A stretch of 64,000 nucleotides of DNA from an uncultured Lachnospiraceae bacterium (GTDB taxonomy: Bacteria; Bacillota; Clostridia; Lachnospirales; Lachnospiraceae), in contig CAJUPT010000009.1 in assembly GCA_910588405.1 (NCBI GenBank), positions 19,994 to 83,993 on the forward strand, written 5' to 3'. The notes beneath the pieces were generated by a model. It was not told where the DNA came from and did no database searches. It saw only the letters and a list, made by a program, of their open reading frames with translations. Shown in pieces: positions 18,969-27,130 of this stretch. Every line of letters begins with the position of its first letter. The first letter of the stretch is position 1. A program made the position numbers and the translations under genes.

Positions 18969-19416
18969 CCCCCTTCATATTCCGCGTCATCTTAAACCGC
19001 CCACATAACTGATTCATGATACCATGTCTTTCAGATATCTGTATTTCGGTATAGAAGTCAGCCTGATCGCAGCCCTAAGCCATGATTCCATATCCTTCAG
19101 ACATGCACCTTGGGCAGATGGCCACTATGCAATAAATATATCAAAAAAAGTATGCGGTGTAAAGTCTCATAAAACGGCTGCAAAAGGTGATATGTCCAAA
19201 ATCCGGAAGCATCTGTTCTCTAAAATAGGGATAGATACAGTTCTGAAAATAGTGAATCCATATTCTTCTTTTTTTACGAAATAACCGCAATATTTTCTGC
19301 CTTTACGGTCTGACTCTGCCTGTGATCGCAGACACCGCAATCAGCGGAGCGGGCATCTGCAATGAAAATCGGATTTTTCGCATTTTTATTTAGATTCTCT
19401 GCGTTATATTTTCCCC

Positions 19417-19445
19417 TTGTCATAGCCTCTGGCGCATGTTATAAT
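19417..19445 (+). promoter_or_regulatory. Sigma-A promoter of the reverse transcriptase unit
   Basis: TTGTCA at 19417-19422, exactly 17 bases, TATAAT at 19440-19445. Transcription is expected to begin near 19452, some 450 bases before the reverse transcriptase start codon. Confidence 0.82.
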
Positions 19446-19451
19446 ACCACC

Positions 19452-19902
19452 ACAATTGACCGGCGGAGCGGATGAAGAATCATAGCGTAACTGATGACTG
19501 TCCGCAGGGAACGGCACTGTATCTGCCCGTTCCCTGCTTTATTGCAAAATCCCGTGAAACAGGATTCCGATTCATCAGGCCGGCGGCGAGTCGTCGTCGG
19601 AGGAAAAGCACAAAAGACGCCACAGGCGAAGCCTGCGGACCACAGGCTGCTCCGAAGTACATCCGCACACAACTGTGTGCCAGATGCCTGCGGCATCGTA
19701 CGTCTGCGCAGCCTGCGGCATCACTATTTTGTATGATTCTTTGTATTCCACCGGTTTTTTGGATGCGTACATCTGCATAGGATGTACGCTCGGAATCTCG
19801 CCTTTTACACGGTATACGGACGACGCTAACGGAAACAATGAAAAGCGTTTCCTATACAAATGTGTGCATTCGGCGTACACATAGCGGACAAGGAGACCTG
19901 CC
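19452..19902 (+). ncRNA. Structured leader RNA of the reverse transcriptase (candidate retron msr-msd)
   Basis: About 450 nt without a supported protein, full of strong hairpins: an 11-bp perfect stem 19504-19514/19527-19537; a 9-bp stem 19580-19588/19592-19600 with a 3-nt loop; 19623-19627/19631-19635; GCACAC 19665-19670/19675-19680; a 9-bp perfect stem 19765-19773/19781-19789; and GGAAAC 19831-19836/19847-19852. GCCTGCGG occurs three times. TGTCCGC at 19499-19505 can pair with GCGGACA at 19884-19890 and would close the whole region like retron a1/a2, though seven pairs is short. CATAGCG occurs near both ends. Exact msr/msd limits and the priming G cannot be set by eye. Confidence 0.6.
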
Positions 19903-20970
19903 ATGGCATATTCGGACCTGTGGAAATATTGTACTGCCAAACACTGTAATGACCTACTGCTGTCCATGGGCTTATTGGAGCCTCTTGAAATGACTTCTGA
20001 TAAACAGCTTGCCTGCCTGTATGCACTGAGCAACCACCCGGAGCAGCATTACCGAACCATCCGTCTTCCCAAGCATGATGGCTCCTTCCGCACAATCGAC
20101 GCCCCCGACTTTCTGATGAAAACCGTTCAGTCCAACCTGCTCCGCCATTTCCTGGAACAACAGCCCATTTCCCCTTATGCGGCAGCTTATCACAAACATG
20201 CGGCGCCGGCAGTCCACGCCAGACTCCATGTCGGGAGCAAACGACTGTTAAAGCTGGATCTCAAAGACTTTTTTCCCAGCATCACCTTCCCTATGGTCCG
20301 CCAGCACGCCTTTCCCAGTTTCCTGCTGCCTCCCGCCGTGGGAATCCTGCTGACCGGCCTCTGCTGCCTGCGGGAAACACTGCCCCAGGGTTCCTCTGCG
20401 TCGCCCTGCATCTCCAACCTGGTCATGTGCCCCTTTGACGATTATATGGGCGGATGGTGCGAAGAACAAGGCATCCGTTACAGCCGATACTGCGACGATA
20501 TGACATTTTCCGGAGATTTTGACTGTGAAATGGTTTTGTATAAAGTGAGAGGCTTTCTCTCTGCCATGGGATTTACGCTGAATGAAAAAAAGACCTGTAT
20601 CGCCGCTGCCGGACAGCAGCAGACGGTAACAGGGATCGTGGTAAACGAAAAGCCTCAGGTAAGCAGAGCCTACCGAAAAAAAATCCGCCAGGAAATCTAT
20701 TACTGCCGAAAATTCGGTCTGAAATCCCATTTAACCCACAGCAGCCCAGACGCCTCCCCCACCGCTTGGCTGCATCGCCTGCTTGGCAAAATCAACTGGG
20801 TGCTGACAGTAAATCCAAAAGACGCCGAATTCATTGGCTATCGAAGCCAGGTCCGGACATGGATGGAAGAAGAAATAACCTCGCAGGAATCAATTACCGC
20901 CGCATTTGACGGTTTCGATGACTGTGATAAATCGTATACACCACGCAGAAAAACAACAGAGCCCCGATGA
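19903..20970 (+). CDS. Retron-type reverse transcriptase
   Basis: 355 aa, AAGGAG eight bases before the ATG. RT motifs in order: LPKHDGSFRTI (55-65), KLDLKDFFPSI (117-127), LPQGSSASPCISN (160-172), catalytic YCDD (196-199) followed by FSG, and GFTLNEKKT. After the palm comes VTG (242-244), characteristic of retron RTs. The retron NAxxH element just before motif A appears as HARLH (105-109). A C-terminal thumb-like region has LLGKINWVLTVNP. There is no maturase or endonuclease domain and no fused effector. A retron RT uses an upstream structured RNA as primer and template to make msDNA. Group II intron and DGR RTs are less likely: no intron domain, no variable repeat or Avd gene. No obvious effector gene is adjacent. 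Confidence 0.85.
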   Translation: MAYSDLWKYCTAKHCNDLLLSMGLLEPLEMTSDKQLACLYALSNHPEQHYRTIRLPKHDGSFRTIDAPDFLMKTVQSNLLRHFLEQQPISPYAAAYHKHAAPAVHARLHVGSKRLLKLDLKDFFPSITFPMVRQHAFPSFLLPPAVGILLTGLCCLRETLPQGSSASPCISNLVMCPFDDYMGGWCEEQGIRYSRYCDDMTFSGDFDCEMVLYKVRGFLSAMGFTLNEKKTCIAAAGQQQTVTGIVVNEKPQVSRAYRKKIRQEIYYCRKFGLKSHLTHSSPDASPTAWLHRLLGKINWVLTVNPKDAEFIGYRSQVRTWMEEEITSQESITAAFDGFDDCDKSYTPRRKTTEPR

Positions 20971-21394
20971 TCCCGGTCACGGCTCCGGTGGAATCAATCA
21001 TAACATCCAACGCCTTTGGACTCCGCCCCTCCACCAGCATTTGATGAAATTCGTCGCTGCAGGCATAAACGACACAAAAAATCAAGCTGACAGCTATGCG
21101 GAACAGCATGCCCAATGGAAATGTAAACAGCACCAGCATCGTACTAAAGCTGAGCATACAATAAATTCCCATATGCGCCATTTTTCGAAAACACAGCTCC
21201 AAAACCGCATACTGGTGTGCGGTCAGGGATACCACCAGATCCCGGCCTGTAAATCGATGCACCACCTTGCAGAACAGCAATGTTACCTGATCGCTGATCT
21301 CATGAGATTCCATTCCCGTCTCTGCGGAAAAATGAAAAATCACCGCCATCCAGAAAATCGTCAATCCAATTGCAAACACTCTCAATATTTTCAT
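20894..21394 (-). CDS. VanZ-like family membrane protein
   Basis: About 166 aa, four predicted membrane helices. VanZ-family motifs are clear: the RKMAHMGIYCML segment and DEFHQMLVEGRSPKALDVMID. VanZ proteins are linked to low-level teicoplanin resistance, but most homologues have unknown jobs. The start at 21394 gives a short basic N-terminus before the first helix. Its last 77 bases overlap the 3-prime end of the reverse transcriptase gene tail to tail, so no terminator can separate the two. Confidence 0.82.
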   Translation of the reverse strand: MKILRVFAIGLTIFWMAVIFHFSAETGMESHEISDQVTLLFCKVVHRFTGRDLVVSLTAHQYAVLELCFRKMAHMGIYCMLSFSTMLVLFTFPLGMLFRIAVSLIFCVVYACSDEFHQMLVEGRSPKALDVMIDSTGAVTGIIGALLFFCVVYTIYHSHRNRQMRR

Positions 21395-21401
21395 AGCTTT
21401 T

Positions 21402-21463
21402 ACCTTATCTCTTTTCCCTCTGTTCCGCAACTACCTTATCTCATTTCTCTCTGTTCAGCAACT
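21402..21463. repeat. 31-bp tandem duplication upstream of the VanZ gene
   Basis: Two adjacent 31-base units (21402-21432 and 21433-21463) differ at three positions. Each carries GTTC(C/A)GCAACTAC, a motif also found in the dispersed repeat near 31.0 kb. Confidence 0.7.
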
Positions 21464-21572
21464 ACATTATTATTAATTCTTTTTTACAATTATAAAATAT
21501 TCTTTCGTTTTTCCGGTGAAAACATTATAATAGCTTTCAAATGATGTTGATTCAAACAGATTGGAGTATATG

Positions 21573-23315
21573 ATGTCCGCAAAAAAGCATATGGGAAAAA
21601 GCGCAAACAAAAATGTTCGAAAAAATACCGCCGTTTCACCGGCATCCCTGACCCTGCCCGAATGCATCGTACAAGTATTACTGGCCGCACTACTTGGCAT
21701 ATTTCCACTATACTATCAGAATAAATACTATAATATGGGCGATGCCAAATACCAGTTTTTCAAAACTGTCACCTTCATTTTACTGATTGTGCTGGCCGCT
21801 CTTCTGGCCACTGACAAGCTCATTACTCCGCCAAAGGACTGGAAAAAGCCGAAACTCTCGTTTTTGGACAGCGCGGTTCTGGCTTATACGGCAGCTGCGA
21901 TTTTATCATGGATTTTCTCCCCCTTCAAATCGGAAGCCTGGATCGGCTCCCATGAATGGTATATGGGACTGCTGTCTCAGCTGTTATTCGTCGGAATCTA
22001 TTTCGCCGTGTCCCGGTTTTGTACCCGAAAAAAATGGCCGTTGTGGATTATGGGCGCAAGCGCTGCCGTCGTTTTCCTGATCGCTTATCTGCACCGATTT
22101 AAAATCGATCCGCTGGGGCTGTATGAAAACATTTCCGACCATTATCAGGTACTGTTTCTGGGAACCATCGGACAGGCCACCTGGTACTCCAGCTACATTG
22201 CCGTGGTACTGCCTGTGATAATGGGCATTTATATACAGGATGAAACGCTGCCCCGTATCCTAACCGGCTGCCTTCTTTTCCTCGGCTTCTGCAGCGCCGT
22301 TACCCAAAACAGCGACAGTATCTATGTTGGTCTGGGACTGGCTTTCCTTTTTCTGCTCTGGTTTGCCATGGTAAATCCTTACATATGGAAGCAATACCTA
22401 GAGCTGTGTCTGATTGCTCTATCTGCCGCAAAATTTACCGGCATTTTACAGGCAGCCTTTCCGGAACGGGTTCCGGAGCTAGAGCCCCTTTCTCTGATGA
22501 TCACAAAGGGAAAGGGCGGCTGGCCGGTTTTTGTGGCAATAGCCGGCGTTTATGTACTGACTTTGTATCTGCTTCATAGACTGAAACAAACCGCAAGGAT
22601 CAGCAGCTCTTATAAAGAGCAGACCGTAGCGGAAGATAAGAAGCATACCTCTGTGACACAGGATTCGGTTCCGCAAACTGCTTCACTACCGGTAACATAT
22701 GCCGGCAGCTTACCTCCGATTCTTTCGTATAAATTCTTTCGGCGGCTCCGGGCTATCTTATTTGCATTATTGGGCATCGGCATGCTCCTTGTCCCCATTG
22801 TTATGTGGCTGGTTTCCACCGGCAGAATATCCGGCAGTTCCGGCATCCTTGGTTCCACAGGCTATCTGAATTTTGACGACAAAAGCTGGGGCAGCGGCAG
22901 AGGGCAGACATGGAGCTACTGTGTCCGGATTTTTTCCGAGTATCCGCCCCTGATGAAGCTGTTTGGCTGTGGTCCGGATTCTCTGACATTTTACTCGGAA
23001 GCTTATCACGCCGCAGAGATTCAGGCTATGTGGAACGGTCTGAAGCTGACCAACGCCCACAATGAATGGCTGACTGCCCTGATCAACTACGGCCTGATCG
23101 GCGCGGCGGCCTATCTGTCTGTCTTTATCCTTGCGACCATCCGGATGCTGAAAAACCGGAAGGAGTCCCCGATCCTGCTGGCCGCCGCCGCTGCCGTCCT
23201 CTCTTATGCAGGACACAATTTTTTCTGTTACCAGCAGGCTGTCTGCACACCGCTGATCTTCATCGTCATCGGCGCCGCGGAATATCTGTGCAGGAATCCG
23301 AAACAGAAACGATAA
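21573..23315 (+). CDS. O-antigen ligase / polymerase-like membrane protein
   Basis: About 580 aa from the ATG at 21573 (TTGGAG six bases upstream). The N-terminus is basic, followed by roughly 10-12 membrane helices. The large loop before the C-terminal helices ends in TNAHNEWLTALINYGLIG, the conserved AHNEWL... block of Wzy/WaaL-type O-antigen ligases. These proteins transfer or polymerise glycan from a lipid carrier at the outer face of the membrane. A charged linker (about residues 345-390) lies between helix groups. No glycan cluster is adjacent, so the substrate is open. Confidence 0.8.
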   Translation: MSAKKHMGKSANKNVRKNTAVSPASLTLPECIVQVLLAALLGIFPLYYQNKYYNMGDAKYQFFKTVTFILLIVLAALLATDKLITPPKDWKKPKLSFLDSAVLAYTAAAILSWIFSPFKSEAWIGSHEWYMGLLSQLLFVGIYFAVSRFCTRKKWPLWIMGASAAVVFLIAYLHRFKIDPLGLYENISDHYQVLFLGTIGQATWYSSYIAVVLPVIMGIYIQDETLPRILTGCLLFLGFCSAVTQNSDSIYVGLGLAFLFLLWFAMVNPYIWKQYLELCLIALSAAKFTGILQAAFPERVPELEPLSLMITKGKGGWPVFVAIAGVYVLTLYLLHRLKQTARISSSYKEQTVAEDKKHTSVTQDSVPQTASLPVTYAGSLPPILSYKFFRRLRAILFALLGIGMLLVPIVMWLVSTGRISGSSGILGSTGYLNFDDKSWGSGRGQTWSYCVRIFSEYPPLMKLFGCGPDSLTFYSEAYHAAEIQAMWNGLKLTNAHNEWLTALINYGLIGAAAYLSVFILATIRMLKNRKESPILLAAAAAVLSYAGHNFFCYQQAVCTPLIFIVIGAAEYLCRNPKQKR

Positions 23316-23641
23316 CAGTCTTTACGACGCCTGGACAATAATACCAAATTTTTCAGCCGAATTACGGCGGATAAAAACAATAGATATTTTTAAAACTGTA
23401 TGATATACTTTATTTATATCAAATCAGACGTTTACCTGTGAGTTTTGGCCGGATACATGCAAACGAACGCGCACTGCCCGGCTTCGTACTAACTACGGCA
23501 AGTGCTTTTCCCTGCCAGACAGAACGCCGGAGCAGACTCCGCGCTGTCCAGCCGGAAAGTTTTTCCCTACATTCACAGATGACAAACCTGGTTTCATATC
23601 TTTTCATCTCACCACAAATATATTTGGAGGAAACAATCATT
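23316..23641 (+). other. Intergenic region
   Basis: About 325 bases between the ligase-like gene and the next start. It has A/T-rich promoter-like stretches around 23370-23425 and several short G/C-rich inverted repeats, but no gene I can support. Confidence 0.5.
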
Positions 23642-24445
23642 ATGGAAAATAACAATAAAGAAATAACCGCGGAAGAACTTTTAACCCGTGCGGAAGATCT
23701 GGTACAGAACACCCACAATTTCGAGTGCCAGCTTATGGTGTCCGTCACGCTGACCGGCAAGGATGGGAGCATTATCGAAAATCAGCTGAGCAATCACTCC
23801 ACTGTTTTCCAGGACAAGGCCATGATCGATATCGCCACCCGTTTTTACGGTATGGATCTGGAACAAAAATCCTACTGGGTTACGGAAGGCGAGCATTACT
23901 ATGAATATTCGGACAGCCCCCAGGGATGGAGCCGGAACGAATACCGGCAGGGCAACTTCCTGAGCTATCTGGAATCCTTTTATATGCTTTTAAATTTCCC
24001 CGCTTTTTTCCGGGATAAAAAGTCTTTTGAAATCATCGACACGGAAGAAATCGACGGACATAACATCATCACCCTTCGCGGTATCATCCCCGGAGAATTT
24101 ACCCGCCCTGTCCTGGGCATGGTAACCAGCCTGACCCTGTTAAGCATCCTGACCGACGACGAGTCCTTCTACCAGGATATGCCGGACATCCCAGTCAACG
24201 TATACCTGAACGCCGATACCGGCGCCATGACAAAGATCGTGTTCAGTTTAAAGGAAACCAACGAAAAAATCCTAGACAACGCCTACGGCAGCGACCAGCC
24301 CCGCCCGATGACCGGCATCTGGGGCGCCGTCAGCACGCTGGTATATTCCAACTATGGCAGCGCGCCAGACTTTGAAGTGCCAAAGGAAGTGAAGGAAAAC
24401 TGTAAGATTGTGGATGTGAAAGAGGCGGAAACAGCACAGAAATAG
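23642..24445 (+). CDS. Unknown protein with LolA/LppX-like (DUF6612-like) features
   Basis: 267 aa from the ATG at 23642, preceded by TTTGGAGGAAACA. No signal peptide or membrane anchor is seen. The layout (helical N-terminus, alternating beta segments with SYWVTEGEHYYEYSD, a long helix, and VYLNADTGAMTKIVFSL) resembles the half-barrel lipoprotein fold of DUF6612/LppX proteins, but without the export signal those usually have. The assignment is tentative. Longer in-frame starts upstream lack ribosome binding sites. Confidence 0.6.
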   Translation: MENNNKEITAEELLTRAEDLVQNTHNFECQLMVSVTLTGKDGSIIENQLSNHSTVFQDKAMIDIATRFYGMDLEQKSYWVTEGEHYYEYSDSPQGWSRNEYRQGNFLSYLESFYMLLNFPAFFRDKKSFEIIDTEEIDGHNIITLRGIIPGEFTRPVLGMVTSLTLLSILTDDESFYQDMPDIPVNVYLNADTGAMTKIVFSLKETNEKILDNAYGSDQPRPMTGIWGAVSTLVYSNYGSAPDFEVPKEVKENCKIVDVKEAETAQK

Positions 24446-24524
24446 ACAAGCCTTCACCTTTTATCTCCAACAGAAATCCACAGAATTGATACATTATTTT
24501 ACAAAATCACTACGGTAGCTTTTG

Positions 24525-24558
24525 GCCCCGGCCATCGTATTTTGCGATGAGCCGGGGC
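24525..24558. terminator. Hairpin after the unknown protein gene
   Basis: GCCCCGGC (24525-24532) and CATCG pair with CGATG and GCCGGGGC (24551-24558) with one bulged A and a 7-base loop. The stem is strong but no U tract follows on either strand, so efficiency as a terminator is uncertain. Confidence 0.5.
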
Positions 24559-24610
24559 GTTATGCAAAACACAATGCATTCAACATACAGTTCACATACG
24601 CCTCATATAT

Positions 24611-24829
24611 TTATACACATCTGACAAAAATCATCTCACAAAACCAGGAACTGCGAGACTTTGAGAGTACATTACATAAAACAATTTCCGGACAGATAGG
24701 ACAACCGCCCATACATTGTTTTCGATTGTCACAGTCCGGACAGGCATTACGGAAACTATTGCGAAACTGTTCAAATACGGAACGGTTCCACGCCTCTGCA
24801 ATTGAAACTTTCCCGCACGTTCTATCCAT
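24611..24829 (-). pseudogene. Remnant of a radical-SAM/SPASM maturase C-terminus
   Basis: The minus-strand frame encodes about 50 residues ending in the cysteine pattern C-x2-C-x5-C-x3-C-x2-C (CPDCDNRKQCMGGCPIC), typical of the SPASM auxiliary-cluster domain of peptide-modifying radical-SAM enzymes. A TAG immediately precedes the first Met, and no radical-SAM core (CxxxCxxC) is found upstream in any frame. It is a fragment, not a functional gene. Confidence 0.7.
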
Positions 24830-24904
24830 CTACGCGCAATGTCCTTTTCAGGGATTTTCTTTAAATACGAAGTTAATTTCCTCCGGATATTTTCTCTTCT
24901 CTCA

Positions 24905-25176
24905 TCGCTAAAAGCCGCCAGCACCCAGCTGGCCAGTGTCCCAAACAAAATCACAGGCCCGTAAATTGTAAAAATATTACATCCGTCTTCGAACACCTGC
25001 CCCTCTGTTTGTGTACGGTAAAGACCGACTTTTTCATCTACTCCATACGATTCATCCTATTTTTTACATATTCCTAAACTAAACCCGTCATGTTCCAAAT
25101 CAATAAGTGCTGAAATAAGTCCTCTGGTATTAAAAGTTCCGTAATTATTACTCGGGAAATTCCAACCTATAGACAT
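24905..25176 (-). pseudogene. Chimeric remnant: 39-codon leader frame plus spoVAC-like 3-prime end
   Basis: A frame opens at 25176 with GGGGGAG nine bases upstream and encodes 39 residues (MSIGWNFPSNNYGTFN... to GICKK) before a TAG at 25057-25059. The same frame continues past the stop into EGQVFEDGCNIFTIYGPVILFGTLASW, nearly the C-terminus of SpoVAC next door, and about 90 bases match spoVAC closely at DNA level. After the match it diverges into the SPASM remnant in another frame. Either this is a decayed fusion, or the 39-aa frame is a real small peptide gene in front of debris. Confidence 0.6.
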
Positions 25177-25234
25177 TGAGCACTGCTCCCCCTCATTTGT
25201 TAATTTTCTTTCATCTCTGCTTTTAAGCAGCAAA

Positions 25235-25264
25235 TTGATATAAAAAACTGTTTTTTTATATCAA
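25235..25264. other. A/T-rich perfect hairpin
   Basis: TTGATATAAAAAA (25235-25247) is the reverse complement of 25252-25264, with a 4-base loop. It lies upstream of the 39-codon frame. It may be a weak terminator or a palindromic operator. Confidence 0.45.
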
Positions 25265-25334
25265 TTTTTTATAATTCATATTATATCCGTCATATCAAAG
25301 AATAGCAAATGGTCCCATATAAATTTGGACATAA

Positions 25335-25369
25335 AAACAGAGTAACCTCCGATACTCGTTACTCTGTTT
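25335..25369 (-). terminator. Terminator of the spoVA operon
   Basis: AAACAGAGTAAC (25335-25346) pairs perfectly with GTTACTCTGTTT (25358-25369); on the minus strand a TTTTTA tract follows. It ends transcription after spoVAC, before the remnant region. Confidence 0.85.
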
Positions 25370-25406
25370 AATATAAAGCTATATTTTCCTGCCCGCCTTC
25401 CTACAC

Positions 25407-25856
25407 CTAATACACCCCCGCCATATTTAGAAAATAATAAATAACTCCTGCACCCCAGCTGGCCAGCGTCCCAAACAAAATCACAGGTCCGGCAATCGTG
25501 AAAATCTTACACCCAACTCCGAACACCTGCCCCTCTTTCTGGTATTCAATCGCCGGGGAAACCACCGAATTAGCAAAGCCCGTAATCGGCACCAGCGCGC
25601 CTGCGCCGCCGAATTTCACAAGTCCGGGGTACACGTTAAATCCCGTCAGAAGAATCGACGCCAAAATCAGCGTAAGCAGCGTCCAGGCGGAGGCCGTCTC
25701 CTTGTCCATGCCCTGGACAACCGTAAAAAACTGATTCACGCCCTGGCCAATCAAACAAATCGCGCCGCCGGTTACAAAGGCTTTCAGCACGTTTAAAAAT
25801 GTATTATGGGTCGGCGTTACCTGTTTTACATATTGTTGATACTGTTCTTTATCCAT
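25407..25856 (-). CDS. spoVAC: Stage V sporulation protein AC
   Basis: 149 aa integral membrane protein with about four helices and the SpoVAC blocks TPTHNTFLNVLKAF, GGAGALVPITGFANS and GPVILFGTLASW. SpoVAC is a mechanosensitive channel component that moves dipicolinate across the inner spore membrane in sporulation and germination. It follows spoVAB after a 230-base gap. The usual partners spoVAD and spoVAE do not follow; a strong terminator does, and beyond it a fragment of a second spoVAC-like tail. Confidence 0.93.
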   Translation of the reverse strand: MDKEQYQQYVKQVTPTHNTFLNVLKAFVTGGAICLIGQGVNQFFTVVQGMDKETASAWTLLTLILASILLTGFNVYPGLVKFGGAGALVPITGFANSVVSPAIEYQKEGQVFGVGCKIFTIAGPVILFGTLASWGAGVIYYFLNMAGVY

Positions 25857-26088
25857 CTTGCCTCATCCTCGCTTTCGTATTTTTTACCGTCCTTTTTTCT
25901 TTTCAAAACTCTTTGCAAATCCTTTTACGAATCGCTTTATAGAATCCCTCTATCTGTATTCACGGTTCTTTCCAGAAACCGCAAAACGCCACTTTCTAAG
26001 CTTCACAAACTTCTCTGCCGATAAATACATTCTCTCAAACCATATCGGCATCATCGAAAACAATGCCTACGATACCTTCCACACCCTC

Positions 26089-26514
26089 CTACTTAATCCC
26101 AATCCCCATAAACACCGACGACAACGCTCCGGCGCATTTCCCCAGAGCCAGACTGAGAATAATAAACTGAAATCCCACGGCCAGCTTCAGACGACGGTTC
26201 ATCACAGGAAGGGCGTCCAGCGTTTCCGCCAGCGACATAATCAGGCAGCCCACAAAAATCCCTGCGCAAAGTCCGAATACGGCCATAACAGGATTGCCGC
26301 CAAATAGCCTCCAGCCAAATAGCTGCACCCCGTTCCCAAATCCCGCTCCCAATACGATACAATCCTCATAAAGCCTGGAAAATCTGGCGGTATGGGTCTT
26401 TCCGGCCAGCCTGGGAATGACGCCGATTACCGTGATAAAAGCAAACAAGCCGGCGGCGATGACTCCGCCGGCGCTGAGCCCGCATATTGCTAGAAAAAGA
26501 GATTTAAGAAACAT
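26089..26514 (-). CDS. spoVAB: Stage V sporulation protein AB
   Basis: About 141 aa with four or five membrane helices. GLSAGGVIAAGLFAFITVIGVIPRLA and CIVLGAGFG are typical of SpoVAB. The ATG at 26514 (GTG at 26520 is an alternative) lies inside the end of spoVAA, so the two are translationally coupled. It is part of the forespore dipicolinate-uptake system. Confidence 0.9.
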   Translation of the reverse strand: MFLKSLFLAICGLSAGGVIAAGLFAFITVIGVIPRLAGKTHTARFSRLYEDCIVLGAGFGNGVQLFGWRLFGGNPVMAVFGLCAGIFVGCLIMSLAETLDALPVMNRRLKLAVGFQFIILSLALGKCAGALSSVFMGIGIK

Positions 26515-27130
26515 CCACACCCGACTCCTTTCTGCCTGCGTTTTTGATCAGCGTCGTATCCACGTCATCCTCGTAGGTGCGCATCTGCACCTCCAGAGGC
26601 GTCGGGTCGGAGGAAAAAGCGATCTTAGAAAAGTGATTAAAAAAAACAATAATCCCCAGCGGCAGTCCCAGCGAATAAGATACGTTCAGCACATTCACCT
26701 GCTCCGGCTCCCGGCCCATCACCTGCGTATAGAGATCCGTAAAAATTTTCGGCACATCTCCGTCATTGTTAAAAGTCATAATCGCAAAAGCCGCGCCCAC
26801 AAACACCACAACACAGACCGCCAGCGTCTTTATCCAGGCCCAGGCCCGCCTGCTGCTGCCCTCAGGCTGATAATCCACGATAAAATCTGTCTCACCCAGA
26901 TTGCTGATGGTCAGCTGACTGTCCATCTCCTGAATCAGCTGCGTGACCTGAAGCACGGAAAATACCTGGCGATGATTTTCATTTTCATGAATATTCACCA
27001 GCTTTAAAGCCCGGCATTTCGCCTGGACCGACGGATTTGCACAGTAAATCTGCCCTGCCTGCCCCAGATTGACCTCCCGGCTGTGCACCTCCACATTTTT
27101 TTCAAATTTTAGATAAACCGTATCAGCCAT
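26504..27130 (-). CDS. spoVAA: Stage V sporulation protein AA
   Basis: About 208 aa from MADTVYLKF at 27130. The soluble N-terminal part (1-125) has the segment SVLQVTQLI, followed by two membrane helices in the second half (from WAWIKTLAV and SYSLGLPLGIIVFFNHF), as in SpoVAA. It overlaps the small membrane-protein gene upstream by eight bases and spoVAB downstream by 11. Its presence with AB and AC, but not AD and AE, is notable. Confidence 0.88.
   Translation of the reverse strand: MADTVYLKFEKNVEVHSREVNLGQAGQIYCANPSVQAKCRALKLVNIHENENHRQVFSVLQVTQLIQEMDSQLTISNLGETDFIVDYQPEGSSRRAWAWIKTLAVCVVVFVGAAFAIMTFNNDGDVPKIFTDLYTQVMGREPEQVNVLNVSYSLGLPLGIIVFFNHFSKIAFSSDPTPLEVQMRTYEDDVDTTLIKNAGRKESGVDVS

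Noticed and set aside
19024..19284. 86-codon plus-strand frame upstream of the reverse transcriptase unit
   Set aside because: No ribosome binding site, no recognisable family, and it lies before the promoter of the RT unit.
19575..20033. Minus-strand frame of about 150 codons across the RT leader
   Set aside because: It is antisense to the hairpin-rich leader and RT start, and its residues reflect the inverted repeats; no site or family.
19903..20970. Group II intron or diversity-generating retroelement
   Set aside because: No maturase or endonuclease domain, no intron domain V/VI, no template/variable repeat pair or accessory gene around the RT.
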